Assembly: GCA_049791675.1 (NCBI GenBank)
Contig: JBARAD010000062.1
Location: 1-64,000, forward strand
Source of the DNA: Chryseosolibacter sp049791675
GTDB taxonomy: Bacteria; Bacteroidota; Bacteroidia; Cytophagales; Cyclobacteriaceae
DNA: 64,000 bases
Reading direction: 5' to 3'
Of the stretch, positions 35,223-45,092 are shown piece by piece (position 1 is the first letter of the stretch; each line of letters starts with the position of its first letter). The translations under genes were made by a program, and so were the position numbers. Below the pieces are notes generated by a model. The model saw only the letters and a program-made list of their open reading frames with translations. It made no database searches and was not told where the DNA came from.

Positions 35223-35816
35223 TCATGAATTGATCTTCCCCTTTGCCAGCCGCGCACGGATCTTGCTTAAAAATTCTGGCGTCATGCCGAGGTAAGAAGC
35301 AATGTTATGTTGTGGAACACAGGATGGAATCGTCGGATATTTTCGGATAAAGCGAAGGTACCTTTCTTCGGCGGTGGAACTTAAATTATCGATCAGCCGC
35401 TGTTGATTTGCCACGAGGGAATTTTCCACCAGGATGCGGAAGAACCTTTCAAATTTTGGAATTTTTTCGAAAAGTACTTGCTGATTTTCGCGCGTCAGTA
35501 TGATTACCGCTGAATCGGCGATGGCCTCGATGTTCAGAATTGCGGGCTTTTTGGAGATGAGGCTGTACAAGTCGGAGATCCACCACTCTTTCGTGGCAAA
35601 GCTCAATATATGCTCTTTGCCGTCTGCGTCGACTGTATAGCTTTTTACTGCGCCGTCAAGGACGAAAGCAGAACTTTTGCAAATCATCCCGGCCTCTAAA
35701 AAAAGCGTTTTCTTTTTGAGCGCTTTTGGTTCAAGGATAGAAAGAAAAAAAAGTTTCTCTTTTTCATTCAGTGAAATGTGTTTGGCAACATTACTCAATA
35801 TCAGGTCCATTTCCAT
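35223..35816 (-). CDS. Crp/Fnr family transcriptional regulator
   Basis: A 197-aa regulator with an N-terminal cyclic-nucleotide-binding beta-roll (KKKTLFLEAGMICKSSAFVLDGAVKSY, about residues 34-60) and a C-terminal winged helix (TIPSCVPQHNIASYLGMTPEFLSKIRARL). Many Bacteroidota paralogues of this shape exist and their ligands are unknown; the cAMP-contacting residues of E. coli Crp are not evident. It is divergent from the LLM oxidoreductase gene, which it might control. Confidence 0.88.
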   Translation of the reverse strand: MEMDLILSNVAKHISLNEKEKLFFLSILEPKALKKKTLFLEAGMICKSSAFVLDGAVKSYTVDADGKEHILSFATKEWWISDLYSLISKKPAILNIEAIADSAVIILTRENQQVLFEKIPKFERFFRILVENSLVANQQRLIDNLSSTAEERYLRFIRKYPTIPSCVPQHNIASYLGMTPEFLSKIRARLAKGKINS

Positions 35817-35929
35817 GGTGCGACAATTCAGGCTAAAGATAGCATCATTTCAGCTTTGCAAGAACTACACGAACGCGTGCTGCAGACTGAACATGTTTCC
35901 ACCCCTGCTCTGAACCTAAAAGCCCGAAT

Positions 35930-35958
35930 TTTGCTTTATTAAAGTAATATTATCTTTG
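35930..35958 (+). promoter_or_regulatory. Bacteroidota promoter for the LLM oxidoreductase gene
   Basis: TTTG at 35930-35933 and tatctttg (TAnnTTTG) at 35951-35958 are separated by 17 bp, matching the -33/-7 promoter layout of Bacteroidota. The ATG at 35972 lies 13 bp further on, implying a very short leader. Confidence 0.65.
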
Positions 35959-35971
35959 ACGAATATCATTT

Positions 35972-37018
35972 ATGGAATTAGGCATATACACTTTCGCAGA
36001 CATGGCGCCGGATAACCGGTCGGGAAAGGCCGTGAATGCCCATCGACGGATAAAGGACCTGCTCGAAGAGATCGTGCTGGCCGACGCGTTGGGTCTGGAT
36101 GTATTTGGCGTGGGCGAGCATCATCGGCCGGAGTATGCTGTCTCCTCCCCTGCTGTCGTCCTCGCCGCAGCGGCATCGTTAACGAAGAACATCAAACTGT
36201 CCAGCGCAGTCACCGTCTTAAGCTCCGACGATCCGGTAAGGGTTTTTCAGGACTTCGCAACGGTTGACCTGTTATCAGACGGCCGGGCTGAGATCATGGT
36301 TGGCCGCGGGTCTTTTATCGAATCGTTCCCGCTGTTTGGTTATAATCTGAAAGATTATGATTCGCTCTTCGCGGAAAAGCTTGATCTGCTTTTAAAGATC
36401 AACGAAAGCGAAAAAGTAAGCTGGACCGGAAAGTTGCGGCCCGCGATCGATCATCGCGGCGTGTATCCGCGGCCATTTCAGGCTTCGCTCCCCATATGGA
36501 TTGCTGTAGGAGGAACTCCTGCGTCGGCGGTGCGGGCCGCAAGTCTGCGCCTGCCCATGGCGTTGGCAATCATCGGCGGCATGCCTGAAAGGTTTGTACC
36601 TTTCGTAGAAGGGTATCGGGAAACCGCCCGGGAAGCGGGCTACGCCAACCCACCGGTGGGCATCAATTCTCATATGTACATTGCTGAAACTTCACAGCAG
36701 GCCGCAGACGAATTCTTTCCCGCGTATGCCTCCATGATGAATCACATCGGCCAGGAGAGAGGATGGTCGCCCATGGGACGCGCTGACTTCGAGGCAATGC
36801 GATCCCCGAAGGGTTCTTTGCTCGTCGGCAGCCCGCAACAAATTATTGACAAGATCCTGTTTGAGCATGAGCTCTTCGGCCATTCAAGATTCCTTGCGCA
36901 AATGAGCGTTGGGACCATGCCGCATAAAAAGATACTGCGCGCGATGGAATTGTTTGGAACAAAAGTAGCGCCGGAAGTCAGGAAGGCGGTTGCAGGCAAA
37001 CAGGCGACGGTACATTGA
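35972..37018 (+). CDS. LLM class flavin-dependent oxidoreductase
   Basis: A 348-aa bacterial-luciferase-like monooxygenase. Typical elements are ELGIYTFADMAP at the N-terminus, DVFGVGEHHRPEYAVSSPAV (about residues 44-63), IKLSSAVTVLSSDDPVRVFQDFATVDLLSDGRAEIMVGRGSF and PIWIAVGGTPASAVRAA. Such enzymes use reduced flavin to oxidise organic substrates; the physiological substrate is unknown. It is followed 27 bp later by rpiA on the same strand, so they may form a transcript. Confidence 0.9.
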   Translation: MELGIYTFADMAPDNRSGKAVNAHRRIKDLLEEIVLADALGLDVFGVGEHHRPEYAVSSPAVVLAAAASLTKNIKLSSAVTVLSSDDPVRVFQDFATVDLLSDGRAEIMVGRGSFIESFPLFGYNLKDYDSLFAEKLDLLLKINESEKVSWTGKLRPAIDHRGVYPRPFQASLPIWIAVGGTPASAVRAASLRLPMALAIIGGMPERFVPFVEGYRETAREAGYANPPVGINSHMYIAETSQQAADEFFPAYASMMNHIGQERGWSPMGRADFEAMRSPKGSLLVGSPQQIIDKILFEHELFGHSRFLAQMSVGTMPHKKILRAMELFGTKVAPEVRKAVAGKQATVH

Positions 37019-37045
37019 TCACATCACTCACAATCGACAAGCCCT

Positions 37046-37732
37046 ATGGACGGTAAAATGCTTGCAGCAGAACAAGCTGTTAAACTTATCAGGGACGGCA
37101 TGACAGTGGGCCTGGGATCAGGCTCTACTGCGTCTTTAGCCATTCAAAAAATCGGTGAAAGAGTGCGGGAGGGATTGAATATCAGGACCGTCGCGACTTC
37201 ACGCAAAACCGAAAAGCTCGCAAGGGAATTATCCATCCCGGTGTATGACCCTTCGGAAATTGAGAACATTGATATTGCCCTGGATGGCGCCGACGAAGTT
37301 GACACAAAGGGTAACCTTTTAAAAGGTGGTGGTGGTTCTCTCCTCCGGGAAAAAGTGATCGCCTTCGCCAGCAAAGGTTTTCATGTGATGGTCGATCAAT
37401 CAAAACTGGTCGATCGGTTGGGGCGATCTGCGCTTCCGGTGGAGATCGTTCCATTTGCGGCTGCGCTTACCTTGAAACATTTGCGCGCACTCGGCTGTGA
37501 TCCTCACATCAGGCAATCGATGGGAGAAAACTTCATCACCGACAATGGCAACCTCATTGCGGACTGCAGGTTTCAGCAGATCGATGAGCCTGCGTGGCTT
37601 GATGTCAAAATTAAAATGATCCCGGGCGTGATCGAAACAGGATTGTTTTCCAGCAAAATTGTCACCTCGGTCTTTGTGGGATCAAATAACGGAGGCGTAC
37701 GGGAGATCTTCATCAGCGACCCAAACGCCTGA
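37046..37732 (+). CDS. rpiA: Ribose-5-phosphate isomerase A
   Basis: Interconverts ribose 5-phosphate and ribulose 5-phosphate in the pentose phosphate pathway. The family motifs are complete: GLGSGSTASLAI (about residues 22-33), DIALDGADEVD (about 75-85) and LKGGGGSLLREK (about 90-101). The length of 228 aa is normal. Its stop is only 1 bp from the stop of the convergent antiporter gene, leaving no room for an intergenic terminator. Confidence 0.96.
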   Translation: MDGKMLAAEQAVKLIRDGMTVGLGSGSTASLAIQKIGERVREGLNIRTVATSRKTEKLARELSIPVYDPSEIENIDIALDGADEVDTKGNLLKGGGGSLLREKVIAFASKGFHVMVDQSKLVDRLGRSALPVEIVPFAAALTLKHLRALGCDPHIRQSMGENFITDNGNLIADCRFQQIDEPAWLDVKIKMIPGVIETGLFSSKIVTSVFVGSNNGGVREIFISDPNA

Positions 37733-37733
37733 C

Positions 37734-40037
37734 TCAAACCTTTCCCCTTTCCTGCTCTTGTGTTTCGCCGGGTGCGCCCGAGATCAGCTTCCGGATCTTT
37801 TTTCTTTCACCTACAATCCAGACAATATCTCCCCACTGAAAAACAAATGTCGACGGAGGGTTGAGTATGCGTTCGTTATTGCGTTCGATACCTATTACAA
37901 CGCCATTGGTACGTTCCCGCAGGCCTGACCTTCGTATTTCGACACCATGGAGTTTGGTGTGTTCGTCGACGACGATCTTTTTCAATGCGATGTCTTCGAC
38001 ATCAACGACCGGAGTAGTCATTCTCTCCTTGCTGTCGAACACGGGCTTAAAAATCTGGATCTGTTCATCCGTTGCGATCACGCCGACAAGGTCGAAAGGG
38101 AGGAGAATAGCCTCACGCCCGGGCACATGCATCAATTTTTCTCCGCGCTTTATGTACACGATATTGATCCCGTATTTTTCACGCCAGCCGAGTTCGGCCA
38201 GGTTTCTGCCTGCATAATCTGCATCAGGTCCGACCTCCATCTCAACAATATGGGCATCCCATGGCGAGAGGTCGGACTGGATATCCTCGCGCCTCCTTTT
38301 GATCGTGGCGGTGAATGTTGCCGCGTCAGCCGCTTCACGCGCATTGAGGTTGGAGAGGAACCGCACTTCAATGCGGTGATAGAACTTCTGTATGCTTTTG
38401 CCGAAAATAACCATGACGATCACGATGATGGGCACCGCAATGAGGGCTGCCAACGGTGTCGAAAAAATTCCGAACACCCAGACAGCGATCAGCAAAATGC
38501 CCACAAGAATGCGCGTGATCTCGACCAGCAGCAGGGGCCCACGGCTGTATTTTTGTTCAAGCCACAATTCTTTATAGGCAAGCGTGTTTGGACGTTTTGC
38601 CATCAATGCCCAGAGAAAGGGCGCCGCCATTCCCAGGGAAAGGATCAGTCCGATGAAGCCGGTGGTGAGCTGATCATTCCCGCTCGCGCGGAGCCAGGGC
38701 ATGAAAAAGTTCAGGGAAATATACAACAGTGCCAGGAGGATGATCCCGTTGGTGACGACGATATTGGCGTAGGATTTCAACACCGTCTTCCAGGCGCTCT
38801 CAGCCTGGATGTTGTGAGTGCTTGAGGAATATCTGTTCAGGGAACTGACCCAGCGTTCAGGCAACCGTCTCTCAATGAACTGGTAAAGCGGCTCTGAAAA
38901 ACGGATGAGGTAGGGAGTGGTAAAAGTGGTGATCGCGGAAGCGCCTACGGCCACAGGAAACAGAAAGTTGGAAGTGACACCGAGAGACAGGCCCAGGGTA
39001 GCAACGATAAACGCGAACTCACCGATCTGCGCCATGCTCATTCCGACCTGGACGGATTGTTTGAGTGGCTGCCCAGACAGCACGGCCCCCGCCGTAGTGC
39101 TGAAAAGTTTTCCGAATAACGTCAGCAAGGTGACACTGACCACGGGTAGGCCGTATTCTATAATGGCTTCAGGATCTATCATCATTCCCACAGAAACAAA
39201 AAACACTGCTCCAAACAGATCCTTTACCGGCTTGATAAGGTGTTCGACCTTCTCGGCCGAAGTAGTTTCTGCAATGATGGATCCCATTATAAAAGCGCCC
39301 AATTCCGCCGAGAATCCCGCCTGTGTTGCCAGTACCACCATCCCCAGGCAAAGCCCCAATGAAAGGATGAGCAACGTCTCGCTGTCCAGCAGGGGTTTGA
39401 CTTTCTTCAATAGTGTAGGGAGCAGAAAGATGCCCCCCAGGAACCACAATGCTAAAAAGAAAACAAGTTTTAATACGGTGAAGACAATTTCACCACCTTC
39501 GAATTGTTGCGTGACGGCGATGGTTGATAGCAATACCATGAGCAGGATCACCACAATATCCTCTACTACGAGCACGCCAAAAACAACGCGCGCATATTGT
39601 TTCGTCTTTACGCCGAGTTCATCAAAGGCGCGGATAATGATCGTTGTGGAAGAACTTGCCAGCATGCCCCCGAGAAAAAGACTGTCCATCGTAGACCATC
39701 CCATCCAGCGGCCGAGAAAATACCCCGAGACGGTGATGAAAACGATTTCAACAAAAGCGGTAATTGAGGCCTCCCCTCCCACGCGCATCAGTTTCTTGAA
39801 ACTGAATTCAAGTCCAAGGCTGAACAAGAGAAAGATCACTCCGATCTCTGCAAGGGTCTCAATGTTCGCATGGTCGGCGACGGTGGGTAGCAGATGAAAG
39901 TGGGGACCGACGAAAAATCCCGCGAGGATGTAGCCCAGTACCAGGGGCTGTTTGATCTTTCTGAATATGAGCGTTGTCACCGCCCCTGCGATCAGGATCA
40001 ATGCCAGGTCTTGTATTAATGCGGGTAAATGGCCCAT
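37734..40037 (-). CDS. CPA2 family cation:proton antiporter with TrkA-C domains
   Basis: A 767-aa membrane protein. The N-terminal transporter domain has about 12 helices, including LAEIGVIFLLFSLGLEFSFKKL, MLASSSTTIIIRAFDELG and GFSAELGAFIMGSIIAET, like KefB/GerN-type K+ or Na+/H+ antiporters. After further helices near residues 420-560, two RCK C-terminal (TrkA_C) regulatory modules occupy roughly residues 590-755. No Rossmann TrkA-N domain is visible, so NAD-type gating as in KefC is unlikely. It converges with rpiA. Confidence 0.9.
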   Translation of the reverse strand: MGHLPALIQDLALILIAGAVTTLIFRKIKQPLVLGYILAGFFVGPHFHLLPTVADHANIETLAEIGVIFLLFSLGLEFSFKKLMRVGGEASITAFVEIVFITVSGYFLGRWMGWSTMDSLFLGGMLASSSTTIIIRAFDELGVKTKQYARVVFGVLVVEDIVVILLMVLLSTIAVTQQFEGGEIVFTVLKLVFFLALWFLGGIFLLPTLLKKVKPLLDSETLLILSLGLCLGMVVLATQAGFSAELGAFIMGSIIAETTSAEKVEHLIKPVKDLFGAVFFVSVGMMIDPEAIIEYGLPVVSVTLLTLFGKLFSTTAGAVLSGQPLKQSVQVGMSMAQIGEFAFIVATLGLSLGVTSNFLFPVAVGASAITTFTTPYLIRFSEPLYQFIERRLPERWVSSLNRYSSSTHNIQAESAWKTVLKSYANIVVTNGIILLALLYISLNFFMPWLRASGNDQLTTGFIGLILSLGMAAPFLWALMAKRPNTLAYKELWLEQKYSRGPLLLVEITRILVGILLIAVWVFGIFSTPLAALIAVPIIVIVMVIFGKSIQKFYHRIEVRFLSNLNAREAADAATFTATIKRRREDIQSDLSPWDAHIVEMEVGPDADYAGRNLAELGWREKYGINIVYIKRGEKLMHVPGREAILLPFDLVGVIATDEQIQIFKPVFDSKERMTTPVVDVEDIALKKIVVDEHTKLHGVEIRRSGLRERTNGVVIGIERNNERILNPPSTFVFQWGDIVWIVGERKKIRKLISGAPGETQEQERGKV

Positions 40038-40245
40038 TATAATATTGATTTCCTACTATCTTTCTGTGTTTGACTGCAATGCTGCCCGATCATAGGGCCC
40101 CGCATTGCGCGTGCAGCCTCATAATAGATGGTTTTTCGCAAAAAAACCAAATAATCCTGAAATTAATACGCGGTATATTCACACCGTAAGTAACGGTATG
40201 GCTAGGGGCAATGTTTCGCGGGGAGGCTAATAATCAGACTGGAAG

Positions 40246-43200
40246 CTAATAATTAAAAGTCCGTGTAGGATTTCCATGGGCATCCAGCAGTGTTATTTTT
40301 CCAATCTCGGGTGTCACGTGAATAACCCGTTGCGTCTGCGAAAGGTAACTGCTGCCATAGCCCGTTTCCATCCGCCTGGTCTTCCCATTTTTCAAGGTTA
40401 GTATCGCCGTTACGTCAATGTCATTTAATCTCAGGTGCCTTACCTTGCCCGATGGCTTTCTCGTGAAAATCTTCAGGGTATCATTATTCTGCGCGACGAT
40501 GGTCAGGATCTTTTCACCCGCGGTCACCTCAACAATGCTTTTTGCATCGCCATTTACAAAGAATCCCGACCGGCTCACGGGCATGGCATTGAAGGATCCT
40601 TTCCCATCACCTAACATCACCTGCCCAATAAAGGCATCGCACCGACCCGTCACAACGTCAGGGGCATACGAATTTCCCACCGCTATAAAGTCCAGGTTGC
40701 CGTCGCCGTTCACATCCGCGGTCAACACCCCATATACGGGTGCGGTCTGTAACATGAGCGGTAAAGGTTCTAAATCAAATTTACCCTGACCGATATTGCG
40801 GATGAAGGCCGATTGAAGTGTTTTACAGTAGCGTACTTCTGCATTTTCCGGTCCTGCTATTTCAAGTAAACTTTTCGTAGATGTCTTCGCGTACGTGCGG
40901 TGAAACAATATTTTCCTTTTCAACACGGGCAATTGACTCGTCAGCACATCCAGGGAGGCGGTCGGGTAATTTTCACCCTCCTCGTAGTAAGAGGTAATGG
41001 CCTCCAGCGCTCCGTTGTTGTCAAAGTCCTTGAAATGAACATTCATCGGTTCGGCCGCACTGGCACGATAGCGAGCGTTCAATCCGAAATTTCCTGCGAT
41101 GTAATCGATGTCACCGTCGTTGTCGAAATCGCCTGCTGTGAGACTGCTCCACCACCCTTCGCTATCCTTCAGCCCGCTGTCCGAAACCATGGCCAATGCT
41201 TTTCCCTGCTCGTTCCTGAAAAATGTAATGGGCATATACTCACCGGCCACCACCAGGTCTATCCAGGAGTCGTTATCGAAATCAGTCCACAGGGCGCTTG
41301 TCACCATTCCGGGGTTTAGAAGTTCTTTCGATACTTGCTCAGTCACATCCTTAAAAGACCCGGTGCCGTCATTCTGCAACAGGTAGCTTCGCGGCGCTTT
41401 GGGATAACCCGTTGGCAACACCCGTCCTCCTACAAACAGATCAAGATCACCATCCCTGTCGTAATCCGCAGCAACAACGCATGAGCCACTCGCGCCAATC
41501 CGGGGCAACGCATCCGGATCCTTTGAGAAATTTCCTTTCCCATCATTAATATACAGTCTGTCCTGATAATGGCGGTGCCCGGGATTGTATTCGTTTCCAC
41601 CGCTGACGATATAGAGATCCGGGTCGTTGTCCTGATCGGCGTCGAAAAATAAACAGCCCATGTCTTCGCTCTCAATATCATCTTTGCTCAGTTCCCTGCC
41701 TTCAAAAGTGCCGTTCCTTTTCTGCAGGAAAATTTTACCTGACCGTAACAAGGCGCCTCCCACAAAAAAATCATCCAACCCGTCGAGGTTTACATCGCCC
41801 ACAGCAATTCCTGGCCCTTCCTGCGAGATCTTGTGGGGAAGGAGGGGCTCATGATTGAAATCGACAAAAGGATTTTCGATATGCTGGTATGAAGCGATCG
41901 CTGGTTTGACTGCTTCAAACACGGTTGGGAGATTGGCTCTTTTCACAGGCGCCAAAATACGGGCGCTGTCATTCACTTCGAGAACCTGATTCGCTTTGAC
42001 ATTTAACACAACACTGATCTTGCCATCCGGCCATTGCACCTGTACGGTGTCAATTTTCTCCACGTTACGCAAGCCAAAGTGAATCTTATCCTCCACTGTG
42101 CTCTGGAATCCACGGACAACACTCATCAGTTTCTTCTGCAGCTTTCCATGGTAGCGGATGGTCACTGTACTTCCGATACCCGTCTTGTTTTGGCCGGACC
42201 CTTTCAGTTTTACCTGCAGATAATTCGACGCGGAAGGATCTTTTTGACGTCGTCTGTTTTTGTAGACATGCGCCTCCTCATCGATATTGCTGACAACGAT
42301 ATCCAGGTCGCCGTCATTATCAAAGTCCGCATAGGCAGCGCCGTTCGAATAGGCGGGTTGATCAAAGCCCCACTCCTTTGTGACTTTGGTAAACAACAGG
42401 TCCCCGTTATTTCTGTAGGCATAATTCGCGACCCTGATGCCCGGCCGGGCAGCAAGGCTGTCGAGCAACACCTTTCTCCGCAACCCTTCATTCTTTATCT
42501 CACTGGTCATACTGCTGCGGAATTTTACAAAATCCAGGTCCGTCACATCTTTTCCGAAGCCGTTGGTAATAAAGATATCCTGGTATTCATCATTGTCAAG
42601 ATCGGCAAACAATACCGACCAGCTCCAATCTGTCTTATCAATTCCCGCCAATTGTCCTATCTCACTGAACGATCCATTGCCGTTGTTGAGTTGCAGCGTG
42701 TTGCGCATGTATTGATACGTGTAGCCATGGTTCACGGCATAGTAGAATTTATTATACTGCGTTGCGCCGAACATCAGTTTTCTTCTCGCATGATCTTCCG
42801 GCAGCATGTCCGTTGCGATCACATCCATCAGGCCGTCGTTATTGATATCTCCGACATCATTTCCCATGGCAAAATGACTCGTGTGCTTAAAATATCCGGA
42901 TACCTTTTCTGTAAACGTGCCATTGCCATTATTCACATACAGATGATCATTCGTCAGATAATCGTTGGTCACATATACATCGGGCCAGCCATCCTCGTTG
43001 ATGTCAGCAAGGGAAACTCCCAATCCGTATCCCTCGTGCAAAATACCGGCTTCGCGTGACACATTGATGAAAACCGGGTGACCCGATTGTTCGCTGTAAT
43101 CATTCCGGTACAGGCGGTCCGTGTTCACTGCGCTCCCGTCAGCGATGATGGGACTTGGATTATTCGGAGATCTTTCAAATCCCCCACCCGTCAGCTGGTA

Positions 43201-43812
43201 CATATCCAGGTCGCCATCGCGGTCGTAATCAAAAAAGAGCGCCTGGATCGATTGTGCTTTATCAGCCAGCCCATAATCGCTTGCCATTTCCTTAAAAACG
43301 GGGTGGCCGGCCGGAGTAAGACCCTGATGGATGAACAACTTGTTGGGGAAACTATTCATATTACCAGGACCGCCCATACTGATATAGATGTCCTGCCAGC
43401 CATCCTGATTAACGTCTGCGACGGAGACGCCAAATGCCCAGTTGCCGTCACGCGTAATGCCTGAATTCTCCGTTACATCGTCAAAAGAAAAACCGCTTTT
43501 ATCTGACGCTTTGCCTTTATTGAGATAGAGTTTGTGCGGAAGCTGGCTGCCGGCGAAAAAAATATCCTGAAAGCCGTCGTTATTAAAATCCCCCACACCG
43601 ACCCCTCCGCCATTGTACAGGTATTCGTACGTAAGGATGTTGATGTTGTCATCCGGCGTAATGCGGTTGACAAAGTCAATCCCTGTAGAATCCGCGGGTA
43701 GTAACTGAAATAGCGTGTTGGCTTCAGTTTTACCGTGCTTTGCCTGACAGCCCGCCAGCAAGAGCACGAGCATGAGAAATCCTGTATTGATATGGGCGTT
43801 ACCAAATTTCAT
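40246..43812 (-). CDS. Large VCBS/FG-GAP lipoprotein with ASPIC/UnbV domain
   Basis: A 1188-aa lipoprotein (lipobox LLLAGC, Cys about residue 22) paralogous to the 1100-aa protein at 3270-6572. It has many D-x-N-x-D-G-x-x-D loops (FNNDGFQD, VNQDGWQD, INNDGLMD, FDNDGDLD, VNGDGNLD) and an ASPIC/UnbV segment at about residues 540-620 (GIGSTVTIRYHG, IHFGLRNVEKIDTVQVQWPDG). Such proteins recur beside SusC/SusD pairs and probably bind extracellular material, but no activity is proven. It is the last gene of a same-strand run that starts at the isochorismatase-like gene. Confidence 0.85.
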   Translation of the reverse strand: MKFGNAHINTGFLMLVLLLAGCQAKHGKTEANTLFQLLPADSTGIDFVNRITPDDNINILTYEYLYNGGGVGVGDFNNDGFQDIFFAGSQLPHKLYLNKGKASDKSGFSFDDVTENSGITRDGNWAFGVSVADVNQDGWQDIYISMGGPGNMNSFPNKLFIHQGLTPAGHPVFKEMASDYGLADKAQSIQALFFDYDRDGDLDMYQLTGGGFERSPNNPSPIIADGSAVNTDRLYRNDYSEQSGHPVFINVSREAGILHEGYGLGVSLADINEDGWPDVYVTNDYLTNDHLYVNNGNGTFTEKVSGYFKHTSHFAMGNDVGDINNDGLMDVIATDMLPEDHARRKLMFGATQYNKFYYAVNHGYTYQYMRNTLQLNNGNGSFSEIGQLAGIDKTDWSWSVLFADLDNDEYQDIFITNGFGKDVTDLDFVKFRSSMTSEIKNEGLRRKVLLDSLAARPGIRVANYAYRNNGDLLFTKVTKEWGFDQPAYSNGAAYADFDNDGDLDIVVSNIDEEAHVYKNRRRQKDPSASNYLQVKLKGSGQNKTGIGSTVTIRYHGKLQKKLMSVVRGFQSTVEDKIHFGLRNVEKIDTVQVQWPDGKISVVLNVKANQVLEVNDSARILAPVKRANLPTVFEAVKPAIASYQHIENPFVDFNHEPLLPHKISQEGPGIAVGDVNLDGLDDFFVGGALLRSGKIFLQKRNGTFEGRELSKDDIESEDMGCLFFDADQDNDPDLYIVSGGNEYNPGHRHYQDRLYINDGKGNFSKDPDALPRIGASGSCVVAADYDRDGDLDLFVGGRVLPTGYPKAPRSYLLQNDGTGSFKDVTEQVSKELLNPGMVTSALWTDFDNDSWIDLVVAGEYMPITFFRNEQGKALAMVSDSGLKDSEGWWSSLTAGDFDNDGDIDYIAGNFGLNARYRASAAEPMNVHFKDFDNNGALEAITSYYEEGENYPTASLDVLTSQLPVLKRKILFHRTYAKTSTKSLLEIAGPENAEVRYCKTLQSAFIRNIGQGKFDLEPLPLMLQTAPVYGVLTADVNGDGNLDFIAVGNSYAPDVVTGRCDAFIGQVMLGDGKGSFNAMPVSRSGFFVNGDAKSIVEVTAGEKILTIVAQNNDTLKIFTRKPSGKVRHLRLNDIDVTAILTLKNGKTRRMETGYGSSYLSQTQRVIHVTPEIGKITLLDAHGNPTRTFNY

Positions 43813-43948
43813 TGTAAAGTTTGCATCGGCCGGCAGAACGTTAAAATCAGCAGGGTCACGGTCGATCGTTTCAGAAAGCTTCTGCGGTCGTGATTCATGT
43901 TCGTGTATTTAAGTACGGATGCCCGTCAACCACCCCTGAAGGGGAGGC

Positions 43949-45067
43949 TCAGTTCCCAGCGCCGACCTTAAGCCGGCCGAGGATCTTCAGCGCATTCTTA
44001 TTGTAAATTTTCTCCAGGACTTCATCGGGAAGATAAATACCGTAGATCATCCATCTCCCCTGCTGGTGATGACTGGGTGCAGGATCAAAGTATTCGTCGT
44101 CCGTTTCCAGAAAACGGTAGTATGTCCGATAGGCTTCAGCATTCGGGCTGGTATCGGTTCCAAACAGTATGCGATCCTGATATTGGATCATGAACTTACG
44201 GGCCGTATACGGCTGACGGCCGAGTTCACTGATGCGCGCGTCAATATCGACATACATGTTGGGATAGGTTTCCAGCCACATCGCCACACGACCCAGATCT
44301 TCCGCCAGGTTACCCATGTGAGTCGAAACAAAGATGGTGTTGGGATGTCTTGCAATGACACGGTACAGCTGGGCGAGAATATCCTCCTTTGAATAAGGAT
44401 ACTGGTCTCCGTAATAGGACCATTCCGGATGAGCCCCCAGTTCGTCATACCTTTCGTTGAAACGATCAGTAGGTGTGTGGAATGCTACCGGGTCGGAAAC
44501 ATGGATCACTACCGGGATTCCGAGTTCGGCGCACTTTGCCCAGATCGGGTCGATGCGCGGATCATCCACCGGAACGACCTTACCGGTCTTGTCCTTCACC
44601 GTGAGTCCGAGCACTTTGGATATCTTTACACCACGCGCGCCCATGCTTACCGCTTCCTCCAGTTTTTGGGCTTCCTTGTTTCCAAAGTCCGCTTCGTCGA
44701 TCCTGCTGAAATCGGGCCGGAAAAAAACGAGGAAGCGATCTTTCGATACGCTTTGAGATACCTTGAGATGCTCTTTGTAAAAATCTTTTTCCGAACGTCC
44801 GTCGAGGCTCACGCACATGCGCACACCTGCCTTGTCCATTTCTTCAAGATATTTTTTAGTATCCTCCAGTTTTCCCAAATGATTGTGGATGTCGATGACG
44901 GGGAATTTTGGTTTCAGTATGATCGTTTCCTTTACGACCAGCTGGCTTTTCGGTTTCCAGTCGAGCAGCTTCAGATCTCCTTTCTCTTTCTGGGCCAATA
45001 AAACCGTCGGCAAGAAAAGCAGGACGGTGAAAACAAACATCGGATGATGAAACGCAGATCCTTTCAT
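43949..45067 (-). CDS. Amidohydrolase family protein (PF04909-type), exported
   Basis: A TIM-barrel metal-dependent hydrolase or decarboxylase-like protein of 372 aa with a signal peptide (VFTVLLFLPTVLLAQ). Metal-site motifs are IDIHNHLGK (about residues 59-67), IPVVIHVSDP (about 188), IFVSTHMGN (about 245) and ILFGTDTSPNAEAYR (about 305). Family members act on carboxylates, lactones or amides; the substrate is unknown. It lies 25 bp after the isochorismatase-like gene, so the two probably act together, perhaps on an aromatic or amide compound. Confidence 0.85.
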   Translation of the reverse strand: MKGSAFHHPMFVFTVLLFLPTVLLAQKEKGDLKLLDWKPKSQLVVKETIILKPKFPVIDIHNHLGKLEDTKKYLEEMDKAGVRMCVSLDGRSEKDFYKEHLKVSQSVSKDRFLVFFRPDFSRIDEADFGNKEAQKLEEAVSMGARGVKISKVLGLTVKDKTGKVVPVDDPRIDPIWAKCAELGIPVVIHVSDPVAFHTPTDRFNERYDELGAHPEWSYYGDQYPYSKEDILAQLYRVIARHPNTIFVSTHMGNLAEDLGRVAMWLETYPNMYVDIDARISELGRQPYTARKFMIQYQDRILFGTDTSPNAEAYRTYYRFLETDDEYFDPAPSHHQQGRWMIYGIYLPDEVLEKIYNKNALKILGRLKVGAGN

Positions 45068-45092
45068 GTATTTTTCAAAAATAGGTTAGTTG

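Noticed and set aside
38917..39897. 326-codon forward ORF across the CPA2 antiporter gene
   Set aside because: Antisense to conserved membrane helices, composition Ser/Thr-rich as expected for a shadow frame.
42034..43059. 341-codon forward ORF across the 1188-aa VCBS gene
   Set aside because: Antisense shadow; Ile/Val/His-rich composition with no recognisable motif.
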